From Zygnema cylindricum (lineage: Eukaryota; Streptophyta; Zygnematophyceae; Zygnematales; Zygnemataceae): a stretch of 64,000 nt of DNA. The notes under the pieces were generated by a model, which worked only from the letters and a program-made list of their open reading frames with translations, was not told the DNA's origin and ran no database searches. The translations under genes and the position numbers were made by a program. The DNA is taken from NCBI GenBank assembly GCA_037447655.1, contig JBBHKE010001396.1, forward strand, positions 1-64,000, written 5' to 3'. Numbering within the stretch: position 1 is the first letter of the stretch; the number at the start of each line of letters is the position of its first letter. Positions 53,076 through 63,562 of the stretch are shown one piece after another.

Positions 53076-53104
53076 AACGTTAGTTTTGGTGTGCATGTTT
53101 TTCA

Positions 53105-53410
53105 AATAACTCTAAATTTTTATGACGCCTTCTTCATGTGAATATGAGCCATTTCAATCTTTTTTGAAATTAGCATTTTGATGGTGTGAGGGCATTGTAA
53201 GTTTTTCTTCTTCCAACTGGCATCAGATTTAGCCAGAGGTCCATCCACAAGATCCATGAGATTAGTAATAAAGAAATGTAACTCCACCATATCTGCCCTA
53301 TAGATATAGTCCATTTCGTTGAAGACAGGTATTCTTGAGGGAGGACTTATAACTTGTTGTTCTATGACAACCGGAGCAGCACCAGTTGCTTGTGAAGTAG
53401 TTGCCATCAC
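53105..53410 (-). pseudogene. gag: Gag N-terminus (minus)
   Basis: MMATTSQATGAAPVVIEQQ is followed by ISPPSRIPVFNEMDYIYRADMVELHF and TIKMLISKKIEMAHIHMKKAS, the Gag N-terminal block. The primer site reads AGTTATAAGTCCTCC on the minus strand. The frame stops at the point where other copies continue IWKSLK. Bases up to 53494 are the 3' end of its LTR, cut by the LTR F1 start. Confidence 0.8.
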
Positions 53411-53494
53411 ATAACCAAAGATAGGAAGAACTCAAGTCACCAACTTCGACCCATTACAATAAGCATTCAATGTGGCTGAATTGTCCCAAACTAG

Positions 53495-53650
53495 TGTTGT
53501 TTTGGAAAGCTTTAGTCCTCTCTATGCCTCCTAATGTGAGGAATTGAGAGAGTTTTAGGACTTAGAATGTTTTGAGTAAGTCCATCAGTACAAGGAAGAG
53601 TGTATTTCGGAATATCTCTATGTTGGTGTACGGAGACACGTGAGGACCGA
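53495..53650 (+). repeat. LTR family F, 5' fragment (F1)
   Basis: TGTTGTTTTGGAAAGC and TTTTAGGACTTAGAATGTTTTG match the start of family F/D LTRs. After about 150 bp the sequence changes to pol linker, so the LTR body, gag and integrase are deleted. Confidence 0.6.
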
Positions 53651-54922
53651 AATGACAAAACCTATTTATTTTCAGTCACAATCCCCGGCTACAACTACAT
53701 CTCCACAAGTTCCTCTACCAGATGCAGCACCTGTTGCAAAACCAGATTCGACACCAACATCTACACAATTTCCTACACATGTGGAACCAGCGAATCCAGA
53801 TCCAGTTTTGGCACCTACATCAGCTCAAAACAGGACAACAAATTGCAGGTTGCCTACAATTTTAGCGTCAAAATTTCCGGGGGGAAGAAGAACCAGCAGC
53901 CGTCTGCAAGCAAGCTCACATTTTACTTTCTGTGCAGCTACAACGGAACCATTAACAATTTAGGAGGCCTTCTCATCACCGGAGAAAAATAACTGGATAG
54001 AGGCGGTAAATGACGAAATGAAGTCCATCATGGAGGGCGCAGACGTGGGAGCTGGTGGATCTTCTTCCGGGCAGAAAAGCCATCGGCCGCAAATGGGTGT
54101 TCAAAATGAAACTCAACCCGCACAACACCATCGAAAGGTACAATGCCAAACTTGTGGCCAAAGGTTATAATCAAAAAGAAGGTATTGATTTTGAGGAAAC
54201 GTTTTCTCCGGTTCTCAAATTTCCCACTGTCATAATCTTACTAAGTTTGGCTAATATAAAAAACATGGAAGTCCACCAGATGGATGTTAAGACAACTTTC
54301 CTGCATGGAGAATTAGAGGAAACCATTTACATGATACAACTAGAGATGTATGCAGAGAAAGGGAAAGAAAACTTAGTTCATAAACTAATAAAGTCTTTGT
54401 ATAGGCTGAAACAAGCCCCCAGACAATGGAACTTAAAACTAGATGAATTTCTTACTGGACTAGGATTTCAAAGGATTAGTTCAGATCATTCAGTGTATGT
54501 ACAGCAAGGGGAGGATGGGATTATTTATATTGCTGTATATGTGGATGACTAGCTTTTAACAAGCAAGTCTATGGATGAAATAAATCGAATTAAAGCGGCT
54601 TTAAGGTCGAGGTTCGAGATGAAGGACCTTGGTGAATCTAAGTATAGCTTAGGAATACAGGTAGAGAGAGATACAAACAGAAACTCATTATGTTAACCCA
54701 AAAGGAAGCAATAAGTAATATGCTGGAAAAAAATGAAATGAAAGATGTAAAAGGATTTGTAACTCCCATGGAAATTAGATAGAAGCTTGATGGCAGCGAG
54801 TCAAACTCATGCATAATGGTTAGTGAGAGCCTAGATTCAGGGGAGGAAGAATTTATGGCTTCAAAGCCGTATAGACAGGTAGTGGGAAGGCTCATATACT
54901 TCATGAATTGTACAAAATACAA
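53640..54922 (+). pseudogene. pol: Linker and RT (element P6)
   Basis: The Pro/Thr-rich linker ends LPTILASKFPGGRRTSSRLQASSHFTF. RT shows ELVDLLPGRKAIGRKWVFKMKLNP in two frames, [59 protein letters not shown] and AVYVDD, followed at once by a stop (54550). Sequence then continues SLGIQVERD-like. It ends at FMNCT of RNase H. Apart from that stop, the frame from 54055 is open for 165 codons. Confidence 0.85.
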
Positions 54923-55880
54923 TTCATAGAGCTGTGAGGAGGAATTAAGGACTTATAATATTTTTGGGAAGTGAAAATCTGTAATACTTACCTTAAATAG
55001 TGTTAGAGTAATAAAAGACTAAGAGAGTGTACTGTACGGCCAGTTGGACACGTGTCGGCAGGAAAAGGGTGTTGCAAATTTTACGGAGTAGCGCCGATGG
55101 CCAATTACACGTGTCGAGAGACTAACGAGCGGATGGATGAAATCGGACGAACGGAATGTAAACCACATATATGGAAAAGTATGGTACGGTCAGTCAAGAA
55201 GAGCCGTTGATTGACAACGAATTGATAGATGCGATTCAGAAGGGACCACAGATGACGAAGCACACTTGGACGGCATCAGGTGCTTCGTACTACGCGACAT
55301 CAGTCAGCCGAATGTTATGGACAGCTGCTAACTAAGCGCCAAGAACATTTAACGTACGGATTGCTATTTGTAAAAATCCGAAAACAAGGATTTGTAGTTT
55401 AGCTAATTTAAAATAGTGTCACACTATTCAGATTTAGAGAAATGGCAAAATTATGTTTTAGAAGTACTCTTAGAATAGTAAGTACAGTTTTAGTACTTTG
55501 TCGTAGCATAGAACAATGCTGTAGTATAGTCACTTAAATTAGTGTGACCAGTAGATACTCACTTTGAGTATATAGTTTAGGACTTAGACAAATTGTCATC
55601 ATCCAAGTCTTGGAATATTTAACAACTAAGGCAGTTTTTGTGAATCTGCAGTGTGAATATCTTCTGGTTGACTAGATCAATTGAGTTGAATCTTTGAGGA
55701 GTGATTCTACACTTTGTTTACTATTGTTATACATAATTTGAGTCTGCATAGATCATTGAGTTGCATTCTCTTTATCTTGAAGTTGGCTGTTGAGTAGGGT
55801 GCTTGATAGCTTCTGTTTTATATGTCTACTTCCACTACTACTGTTGCTGGCTCTCCTCCTGCTACTGTGGTTGTAGAACA
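54923..55880 (+). repeat. LTR family F, copy F2
   Basis: AGAGCTGTGAGGAGGAATTAAGG onward matches LTR F3 (57787) from its 35th base. It ends with the coding-like MSTSTTTVAGSPPATVVVEQ (ATG about 55824) and GTAGAACAAG. No primer site or gag follows. It has no tRNA-like module. Confidence 0.7.
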
Positions 55881-57145
55881 AGGGAGATATGACCCAGAGA
55901 ATATCTTTTAAAATGCACATATTTGCCTTTTGAAACCTTGTAGAAGGAATACGTAAAATTGTCTAAGCCGTGTATTTTATAGAATTAGAACTACTATTAA
56001 TAAACCTCACCAATCAAAATAATCGGTAGTATGTCTAACTGTACTCCAACTAGATACTTGATGTACGCTAAATCCGCTGACAGTACCTTTACTGTTTCTT
56101 ACAACCAGACAAACCCTATTTGTCTACTAATCACTAATGCTAGTTAAACACAATAATCAATCAATGAAATGAATGAAATAACCTATGTTTCCACAAAGTC
56201 GTCACCTACATCGAATCTTATGTGCGACGAAGTTTGTCGCGTCATAGTAGTCCACTTTAAGATTTTTTTGAATCTTTGTCTGTCCGATCTTGTCTTATCG
56301 AACGGAATGTTACAATAATGTCGCGCGTGCCTTTCACAATCTTTGTAGTTTTTTAGAGTCGTCCAATGAGAATTCCTTTTTAATCTTGTTATGGCCCGCA
56401 TCATGTAATGAGGCTTTTTTTTAGTGACGCTTTATTATTAGTTCATACAATGAACCCACTCTCTTTTCAAGTAAGGTTCCATCATGGATCGTACGGTCCA
56501 CAATGTGAAAAATTCTTCTGCGTTTTTTTTCATACTAATTCTGGTAAGTAGTAATCTGAAACCTTTATAATATTTTTTTAAGTCCTCAACTTCCTCTCAC
56601 ACAATATAGAGAAAAACCTAAGCTTTCCAAAAAACATCATTTCTACACCTCCTCGCTTTTTCCAAACCCTTCTTTAACGCTCCCTCTTACTCATCCTCCT
56701 GGTTTTGCCCCTTCTTTCTCACCCCCTCACTTTTAACAACTAATGTCCCTCCAATCATTTCATTTGTCACAGAAGACACCGTTGCATTTGATTTTGAAAT
56801 CTCTTCAAGATATATCAAACCTAAAGAATCAAATGATAATATTTTTCATTTTATGCCAAACTTGATACTTTTCAGATTGATTGGAATAATTGGGGTGGGT
56901 ATACAGTAAAGATTATCCACGTTAATGTGAGCGTCGAGCAAAAATTCAATGAGTACCATTATGGTTTGATGATCGTGTTGAAAAGGTATACTAATTTGTT
57001 TTTCCTTTTATACTGAAATGGTGTCCTAACCGAGATTGATCCTCAATTCTACAAATTTTATACGAGCCAGCAAAGTCGTCGCCTTTATCTAGTTGATGTA
57101 GAAGAATCGATACACACGAGTGGCGCAAATCCTTAAATAAAGAGT
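55881..57145. other. No gene recognised; two short open frames
   Basis: A minus frame at 56183-56404 (73 codons, very basic, HARHYCNIPFDKTRSDRQRF) and a plus frame without ATG at about 56655-56930 (PPIISFVTEDTVAFDFEIS...) are the only notable ones. Neither matches a family I know. Surrounding sequence is AT-rich with no copia motif, so this may be an island of older or non-element DNA. Confidence 0.3.
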
Positions 57146-57585
57146 TTTTACAAAAACAATTCGTTAAACGAAATGGAACTAAAATTTAAACAAAGAACGG
57201 ACTCATTATACGGGCGCAGAGAACATTCTGTGGGCCGCATATATGGATGGATGAGAATGAAAGACCAACATTGATTTGACAACCCATATCGGCGTCGAAT
57301 GCCTGGAATGGTTCTTTTGGCAGTTTACGCAAAATCACCACGATCTCACACGTGGGGGAGTCTTATTGGATACTAAAGGAGAAGTGGATATAACCATGGC
57401 TTTATTTGTGCCAGGTGGCAAACGGAGATAAGTGTCATATAAAAGGGCACAATAATTATGGCAGCTTTAGGTGCACATTGTACTTTTGTAAATACATGTA
57501 TATTACAAACCACTAATTGTCGAAGGTTTTATTGCATACGGCTGTGAGTAGGTTCATAGGACTAAGACATTTTTAATACCCTATG
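57146..57585 (+). repeat. LTR A/C-like remnant
   Basis: GGAATGGTTCTTTTGGCAGTTTACG and CTCACACGTGGGGGAGTCTTATTGG align with GGAATGGACGATTTGGCGGTTTGCG and GTGACACGTGGC...ATTGG of LTR A. AACCATGGCTTTATTTG and CATATAAAAGG are also present. Both ends are indistinct. Confidence 0.45.
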
Positions 57586-57786
57586 GTGAGTTAGGATTGG
57601 AGGAAAGCAAGTTTTTTCAAAATAATCCGTACAGACAGGTTATCGGTAGTTTGATCTATTCTATGAAGTGTACTCGTCTTGGCATAGCAACACCTGTACG
57701 AATATTAAGTAGGCGTTTGAATGATCGTAGGAAGAAATATTGGGAAGGAGCCAAGAGAGTCATGCAGTAGTTGATAGGGGCGAGAG
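57586..57786 (+). pseudogene. pol: RNase H fragment fused to LTR F3
   Basis: NPYRQVIGSLIYSMKCTRLGIATPVRILSRRLNDRRKKYWEGAKRVMQ, a stop, then LIGARV. It ends at GGGGCGAGAG, directly followed by the LTR start. The C-terminal half of RNase H is missing. Confidence 0.75.
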
Positions 57787-58597
57787 TATTGTTTTAAAAG
57801 CTTTATCCTCAATAGATAGAGTTGTGAGGGGAGATTTGTAACTTAGAATATTTTTGGATTAAAGATTGGTGTAATACTTACCTCAAATAGTGTGATAGAA
57901 AAGAAGTTACTCTAAGAGTATTTGTACAATCACATAGACACGTGTCAACGTTTCAAACTATGCTGGGAAAGCGGAATGGACTCGGACACATGGCATCTAT
58001 CTGACGAGTGAATTCCGAAAATCGGGTGGACAGAAAATGAACCGCACATCTAGGATTATAAATGTATAAGGCAAATTACCAAACGTTGATTACGATCAGA
58101 CTGACGGCTGGAAATTGAGTGGGGACCATAGATGACGTGGTGTTTTGTTAGCACCCCAGATATTTGTACAAAACATACCACAGCGGGCTGCACACATCTA
58201 CAGTTGCTGACTAAGCAAGTAACTTTTGGTGTATGACTTCAATTTGTAAATACCTGATAGAACAGGATTTTGTTGCTTAGCAGTTTAGGAAATAGTGTTT
58301 CAATATTTAGTTCTAAGCAAGTTGCAGCTTAGGTTTTAGAAGTACCCTTGGTACAATGACGAACAGTTTTGGTACCTTGTCACATTATAGTACGGTACTA
58401 CAATGGCAGATGTTATTTGGTGATCAGTTTGCTAGCATTAGACACACTCTAAGAGTATAAGTTTAGGACTTAGTAAAATTATTTGGGATCCAGTTTTGGG
58501 AATATGGGAATTTAAAAGGCTGTTTTTGGGAAACTTGTAGCTCTCATACCTGATGGTTTACTAGGTCACTTATGTTGTAATTTTGGGAGTTAACACT

Positions 58598-58877
58598 TGT
58601 TGTTCTACAACCACCGGTGCAGGTGGAGGAGCAGCAGTAGTAGTAGAAGTAGACATGATACACTCTCAGAAGCTATCAAGAATCCTACCAAACAGCTATT
58701 CGTAAGTGCTCACCAATTCTTATACAAGCATCCAAACCTCACAAAACTCTATCAGAATATAGAGTAGAATAAACACTGATAACTCCCAAAGTTATAGCAC
58801 AATTGACCCGACAACACTCAAGATATAATACTCAGAAGTTTCCCAAAAACTGTTTGCAGTTTTACTACTTGGAAGTC
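58598..58877 (-). repeat. 3' LTR remnant of M6 (E3)
   Basis: It is nearly identical to 60138-60420. It begins after the protease frame at GTAGACTTCC (minus) and ends TAGAACAACA. Only the 3' third of the LTR is present. Confidence 0.85.
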
Positions 58878-59280
58878 TACTATCTCTAGTACCTGTAACC
58901 GCAACCTTGCCATTTTTGCTAACAACTTGCCGACCATTTTTCAAATTAACCTCAAAGCCTTTACTCTCTACCAACGACGTAGAAAACAGATTTTTCTTAA
59001 AGTCAGGCACAAATAAGACATTGTGAAGAGTCCTTTCAATTGCTTTTCCTTCTACATCAACTAGTAAGGACACATCACCCACAGGACGAGTTTGGACACT
59101 CATTCCACAAGCATAATAAATATTTTTCTCCGGCGTTGCTTTCAGATTTTCGAAGATGGCCTTGTTCCAGCACATGTGGGCTGACGCTCCTGTATCCATT
59201 ATCCATCCGGGGTCCTTCGCGCCCTCCATTGCAGCCGCCATAGCGAAGAGATCCGTATTGTCCTCCGTAGAAACCGTCAA
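58878..59280 (-). pseudogene. pol: Protease and pre-integrase start of M6
   Basis: AMAAAMEGAKDPGWIMDTGASAHMCWNKAIF contains the intact DTG triad. IYYACGMSVQTRPVGDVSLLVDVEGKAIERTLHNVLFVPDFKKNLFSTSLVESKGFEVNL follows with no stop, up to VTGTRD, where the LTR remnant begins. This 162-codon frame is among the cleanest in the window. Confidence 0.85.
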
Positions 59281-60193
59281 AGTCTCGTCTTGGAGAGACG
59301 AAGAAGCCGAAAATAGTGCATTTCCACGAGGTGTAGGCCCCGTGAAGCCTTTGTAAAACTGGCTTTGTTGCCATCCCGGCCGGTATAAACCTGTATCGTT
59401 AGCTTTTTGAGCTTAGGGCAAAATTTGTATCCATGACCTCTCTCACTACAATAAAAGCATGCATTGTTGGATTGTCTATTTCCTCCTTGATTAAAATGTC
59501 TGAACTGATTATACTGATTTCTTTGCTGATTAAACTGTCCTTTTCTCTCAAAGTCTGAATTAAAAGCCTCTACTTGCTCAACATTGAGAATATTAGATGT
59601 AGCTTCCTCCTCTAGTAAAATATTGATGGCTAACTGTAAAGTCCAGCTAGCTTTATCTTTTTGTTTGAGCATGTCAGATGCTCCTTTCATACTACGAGGG
59701 AGACCCCTCATGAGCAATGCCGCCTGTTGAAAAGGAGGAAACACCCCACCTGCACAAGCATGTGCATCTACAAGGATACGAAATTTGTTAGAATATTCAG
59801 CCATTGTACCGCCAGTGTACTTATAGTCCCAAATTTTTCCAGCCAATAAAAGCTCTTCCTGGACATTTGCCTTTTCATAATCACTTTTAAGAGATTTCCA
59901 GATATCAACTGTTTTTTTCATCTTTATCCGAGACATAGCTAAGTCCTCAGATATACAAATTTCAGAATAGAACGAGCTTGCGTATTTTTCTTAGACCATG
60001 ACGGATCAGATTCATCCAGCGAACCATCTAATATATCCAAAAGATTGACATTTTCAAAATGTGTTTCCACCATATCCGCCCACTAAACATACTTATCCCC
60101 GGAAAAGATAGGAATTTTTGATGACAGGCCCATAACCTGTTGTTCTACAACCACCGGTGCAGGTGCAGGAGCAGCAGTAGTAGTAGAAGTAGA
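59277..60193 (-). pseudogene. gag: Gag of M6
   Basis: The ATG at about 60193 is in the LTR (MSTSTTTAAPAPAPVVVEQQ). VMGLSSKIPIF and a stop at the YVW position (about 60086) follow, then a 219-codon open frame: MSRIKMKKTVDIWKSLKSDYEKANVQEELLLAGKIWDYKYTGGTMAEYSNKFRIL, FQQAALLMRGLPRSMKGASDML and LAINILLEEEATSNILN, with an Asn/Gln-rich region and an intact zinc knuckle CFYCSERGHGYKFC. A frame change near 59350 precedes the protease. Confidence 0.85.
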
Positions 60194-60524
60194 CATGATA
60201 CACTCTCAGAAGCTATCAAGAATCCTACCAAACAGCTATTCGTAAGTGCTCACCAATTCTTATACAAGCATCCAAACCTCACAAAACTCTATCAGAATAT
60301 AGAGTAGCATAAACAATGATAACTCCTAAAGTTATAGCACAATTGACCCGACAACACTCAAGATATAATACTCAGAAGTTTCCCAAAAACTGTCTGCAGT
60401 TTTACTACTTGGAAGTCTGGATACATAATATGCTATGAGTCCTAAGTCTTATACTTGTGTTGAACTGGCAACACCATTGTACTTGAGAGGTACATCAAAC
60501 CACCAAGCTACCACTAATCTGTCA

Positions 60525-60590
60525 AGCTACCATTGAGCTATCACTAAGCTACCACTGAGCTATCACTAAGCTACCACTGAGCTATCACTA
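60525..60590 (-). repeat. Three tandem 22-bp units carrying a tRNA A-box
   Basis: The minus-strand unit TAGTGATAGCTCAGTGGTAGCT is repeated three times (60569-60590, 60547-60568, 60525-60546), the last with one change. Each contains TAGCTCAGTGG or TAGCTCAATGG, the canonical A-box of tRNA genes, in the same direction as the LTR. LTR E2 has a shorter version (TAGCTCAGCGGTAG at about 51403-51416). Confidence 0.75.
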
Positions 60591-60689
60591 AGCTAACTAG
60601 AATCGTATCTATCGCAGTTGCTCTATCCTGTACAGAATCACATTAATAATATTAGACGTTGCGTTGTCCGTACGTGTTGAAGCTTCGCT

Positions 60690-60965
60690 GCTGCGCTGCT
60701 CTGCTGTATAGCAGCTGCTCTGTTGTATAGCAGCTGCGCTGCTGTATAGCAGCTCCGCTGCTGTATAGCAGCTGCGCTGCTGTATAGCAGCTGCGCTGCT
60801 GTATAGTAGCTGCGCTGCTGTATAGCAGCTGCGCTGCTCTGTTGTATAGCTGCTGCGCTGCTCTGTCTGTATAGCAGCTGCGCTGCTCTGTTGTATAGCA
60901 GCTGCGCTGCTCTGTCTGTATAGCAGCTGCGCTGCTTTGTCTGTAAAGCAGCTGCGCTGCTCTGA
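60690..60965. repeat. Minisatellite of about 20-bp units in LTR E4
   Basis: Units of the type CTGCTGTATAGCAGCTGCG are repeated about a dozen times with small variants (TCTGTTGTATAG, TCTGTCTGTATAG). Each contains the palindrome GCAGCTGC. Long minus-strand Ala/Gln/Leu-rich frames here are products of the repeat, not genes. Confidence 0.85.
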
Positions 60966-61114
60966 GACTGAAAGCTTTCCAAAAAGACAACAACACTGTG
61001 TATACTAGTCTGCTTATGTGCCATTTCTTGGGGTAATTAGGATTATGAGTCACGGTTTATAGTGTGTCAAAAGGTGGTGTTTGTGAGGAATTCTTGTGAA
61101 GCTTCGGCTTAAGT

Positions 61115-62030
61115 ATGTCTACTTCTACTACTACTGCTGCAGCTCCACCTGCACCAGCTCTCATATACAACAGGATATGGGCCTTTCTCCAAGAATTCTT
61201 GTGTTTAATGGACAGAAATATGCTTACTGGGCAGACATAGTTGAGTCTTACTGTGAAACACAAGTTTACTGGATATTTTGGATGGATCACTTGATGAAAC
61301 TGATCGAACTTGGGCGAAAAAGAATTCGCAATCTCGGAATGCTCTCAAACTATGTCTTTTGCAGAACATGGTTATGTCACGATTCAAGATGAAAAAGGCG
61401 ATTGACATGTGGATATCACTCAAGGCGTCTTATGAGAAGGGAAATGTTCATGAGGAACTTCTATTGGCAAGAAAAATCTGGGTCTACAAATACTCGGGGG
61501 GAACAATGGCAGAGTAACAAATAACTGCAGATCTTTTATTAATGCACATGCTTGTGCTAATGGCTCTTTCCTTGAGTTCCAGCAAGCTGCCTTGATCATT
61601 AGAGGTCTTCTTAGCAATATGAAAGATGCGTCTGCTGAACTGAAAAAGCATGATAAAGCTAGCTGGACACTTCAGATATCTATTAATATTATTCTAGAAG
61701 AGGAGTCTACGTCAAAGATGCTTAATGGAGAAAAGCAAGTAGATGCCTTTAACACAGATTTTGACAGGAAAGGTTAGTTAAACAAGCAAAGAACTCAGTT
61801 CAATCAACAAAGGAATCAGTTTAACCCAAATCAGGGTCAGTTTAAACAGTTTAATCAAGGGCAGAATAGGCAGTCTTTTATTGCTTGTTTTTATTGTTCA
61901 GTGAGAGAGGTCATGGATATAGATACTGTCCTAAACTCAAAATGGCAAATGATACAGGATTATATAGGCCACGTTGGTAGCAAATTTAGTTTAACCAGGG
62001 CTTTTGTGGTCATCAGTTACAAAACAAATC
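61115..62030 (+). pseudogene. gag: Gag of element P7
   Basis: It starts in LTR F3. The primer site GGATATGGGCCTTTC is at 61173. Blocks are LSPRILVFNGQKYAYWADIVESYC, a frameshift, LCLLQNMVMSRFKMKKAIDMWISLKASYEKGNVHEELLLARKIWVYKYSGGTMAE, MIIRGLLSNMKDASAELKKHDKASWTLQ and NIILEEESTSKML. The Asn/Gln-rich region and zinc knuckle CFYC are frame-broken (61890-61935). Confidence 0.85.
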
Positions 62031-62280
62031 ATTGTTTTTTTCATTTGTCACTCAAAAAGATGAATCTTTGACCTTCAATGAGCAGGATGACTTGGAGTTA
62101 TTTGCAATGGCGGCAGCAATGGAGGGCTCAAAGGACGCCGGATGGATCATGGACACAGGGGCATCTGCCCACATGTGTCGGAATAAGGGACTTTTCACAA
62201 ATATGCGGACAACACCTGCGAAGAATATCTACTATGCTTCTGGCATGAGCGTCTAGACTTGTGCTCAGGGTGATGTTTCT
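62031..62280 (+). pseudogene. pol: Protease of element P7
   Basis: AMAAAMEGSKDAGWIMDTGASAHMCRNKGLF keeps DTG. IYYASGMSV, then a stop at 62254 (TAG; related copies have Gln here, so CAG to TAG fits). Confidence 0.85.
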
Positions 62281-63562
62281 TTGTTGGTAGATGTAAGAGG
62301 AAAGTATGTAGAGAGAACAGTTCATAATGTTTTATATGTTCCGGACTTCAAGAAGAATCTGTTTTCAACTTCTTTGGTTGAAAGCAAAGGTTTTGAAGTC
62401 ACTCTTAAAGAGGGTAGGAAGGTAGTAAACAAGCTAGGAAAGATAGCAGTGATAGGAACTAGAGATGAAAGAAAAAAGTATCGTAGGGACATGGCTGATT
62501 CTAAGGAAAATGATGTTCTCTACTCTCGTGTAATATGTGAAAATGAATTATGGCATAAGAGGCTATGACATGTTCATTATGACAGTTTAACAAAAATGGT
62601 GAAAGCTGAGAAAGTAGAGGGTGTTTCTCTGATAGATCATCCAGTCAAAACCTGTGATGGCCGCTCTTTAGGAAAGATACATAAACTGCCTTTTCCACAG
62701 GAATCGGATCATAGATCTACAAAAGTCTTGCAGCTAATTCACTCAGATGTTTTGGGACCTGCTTAGGCGCCCTCAGCTGAAGGGGTTCGTTTTATGGTAA
62801 CGTTTACAGATGACTTCTCCATATTCACTAAATTTTACTTCATGAAAGAAAAGAGTGAAGTGTTCAGACACTTCAAACACTACAAAGTTTGGGCGGAAAA
62901 ACTGCATGGTGTTCCGATTTTGGAACTCAGATCAGACAATGGAGGAGAGTATATGTCAAAAGAATTCCAAAACTTTCTGCTGGATGAGGGTATAAGTCGC
63001 CAGCTCACTATTCCTTACACTCCTCAGCAGAATGGTGTTTTGGAAAGATTAAACATAACCATTACAGAATGTGCTAGATCTATGCTAGCAAATAAAAATA
63101 TCGATTTGAAATTCTTGGATGAGGGCCCTAACTGTGCAATTTATATCAAAAAAAAAAATTGGTTCTAGGTTGGTAACTACTACACCATTTGAACTTTGGA
63201 CAGGTAGAATACCTGATGTTAGTCATTTCAGAGTTTTTGGAAGTAAATGCTTTGTTTTGAACACTTCACCAAATACTTGGAAAATGGATCCAAAGGGTCT
63301 TCCGCGTATCCTTATGGGTTATGATGATAATTCAAAAGGCTACAGAGTATATGTTATTGATAAGAAAAAAGTAATTTTGTGTAGAAATATTATTATAAAG
63401 GATGAGGAAATTTTGGCAGATCTATTTAGCATGACAGAAAAACAGGCTCAGGAAAAGTCACAAGAATATGCTATATTTGACACACACAAAATAGTTTATT
63501 TTTTAGCTGTTCAGCAACCTCTTGCAAATCTAGTATCTTTCGATCCTCAAGTTCCCATTTAG
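62281..63562 (+). pseudogene. pol: Pre-integrase and integrase of element P7
   Basis: VHNVLYVPDFKKNLFSTSLVESKGFEVTL, LWHKRL, a stop, HVHYDSLTKMV and CDGRSLGKIHKLPFP (second Cys of CxxC lost). The core keeps HSDVLGPA, SDNGGEYMSKEFQNF and QQNGVLERLN, so all three acidic catalytic residues are present. A frameshift at a run of A (63151-63160) precedes GRIPDVSHFRVFGSKCF and GYDDNSKGYRV. The C-terminus reaches SQEYAIFDTHK. Confidence 0.85.

Larger units (their letters stand above)
58598..60992 (-). mobile_element. Element M6, minus, nested in LTR F3 with perfect TSD
   Basis: The flanks are ACACT at 58593-58597 and ACACT at 60993-60997. On the minus strand: 5' LTR (60992-60138), gag, protease and part of pre-integrase, then a join at about 58877 directly to the last 280 bp of the LTR. 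All of integrase, RT and RNase H and most of the 3' LTR are deleted, while both outer ends and the target duplication are kept. The deletion is thus internal. Confidence 0.9.
60138..60992 (-). repeat. 5' LTR of M6 (family E, copy E4)
   Basis: Read on the minus strand it starts TGTTGTCTTTTTGGAAAGC and ends GTAGAACAACA, with GGTTATGGGCC (primer site) next at 60137-60127. It holds a minisatellite (60690-60965) and three 22-bp A-box-bearing units (60525-60590). Confidence 0.85.
57787..61172 (+). repeat. LTR family F, copy F3, split by M6
   Basis: The left part 57787-58597 starts TATTGTTTTAAAAGC. The right part 60998-61172 continues GTGTATACTAG and ends TATACAACA. The join matches LTR F2 (CTACACTTTGTTTACTATTG region). 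Minus element M6 lies between, with ACACT on both sides. The right part contains the gag ATG (61115, MSTSTTTAA). It is the 5' LTR of element P7. Confidence 0.8.

Noticed and set aside
60690-60965. CRISPR-like array
   Set aside because: Units are contiguous and variable with no unique spacers, and the sequence is eukaryotic LTR.
60638-61053. Two long Ala/Gln/Leu-rich minus frames
   Set aside because: They result from the 20-bp minisatellite, which stays open in several frames.
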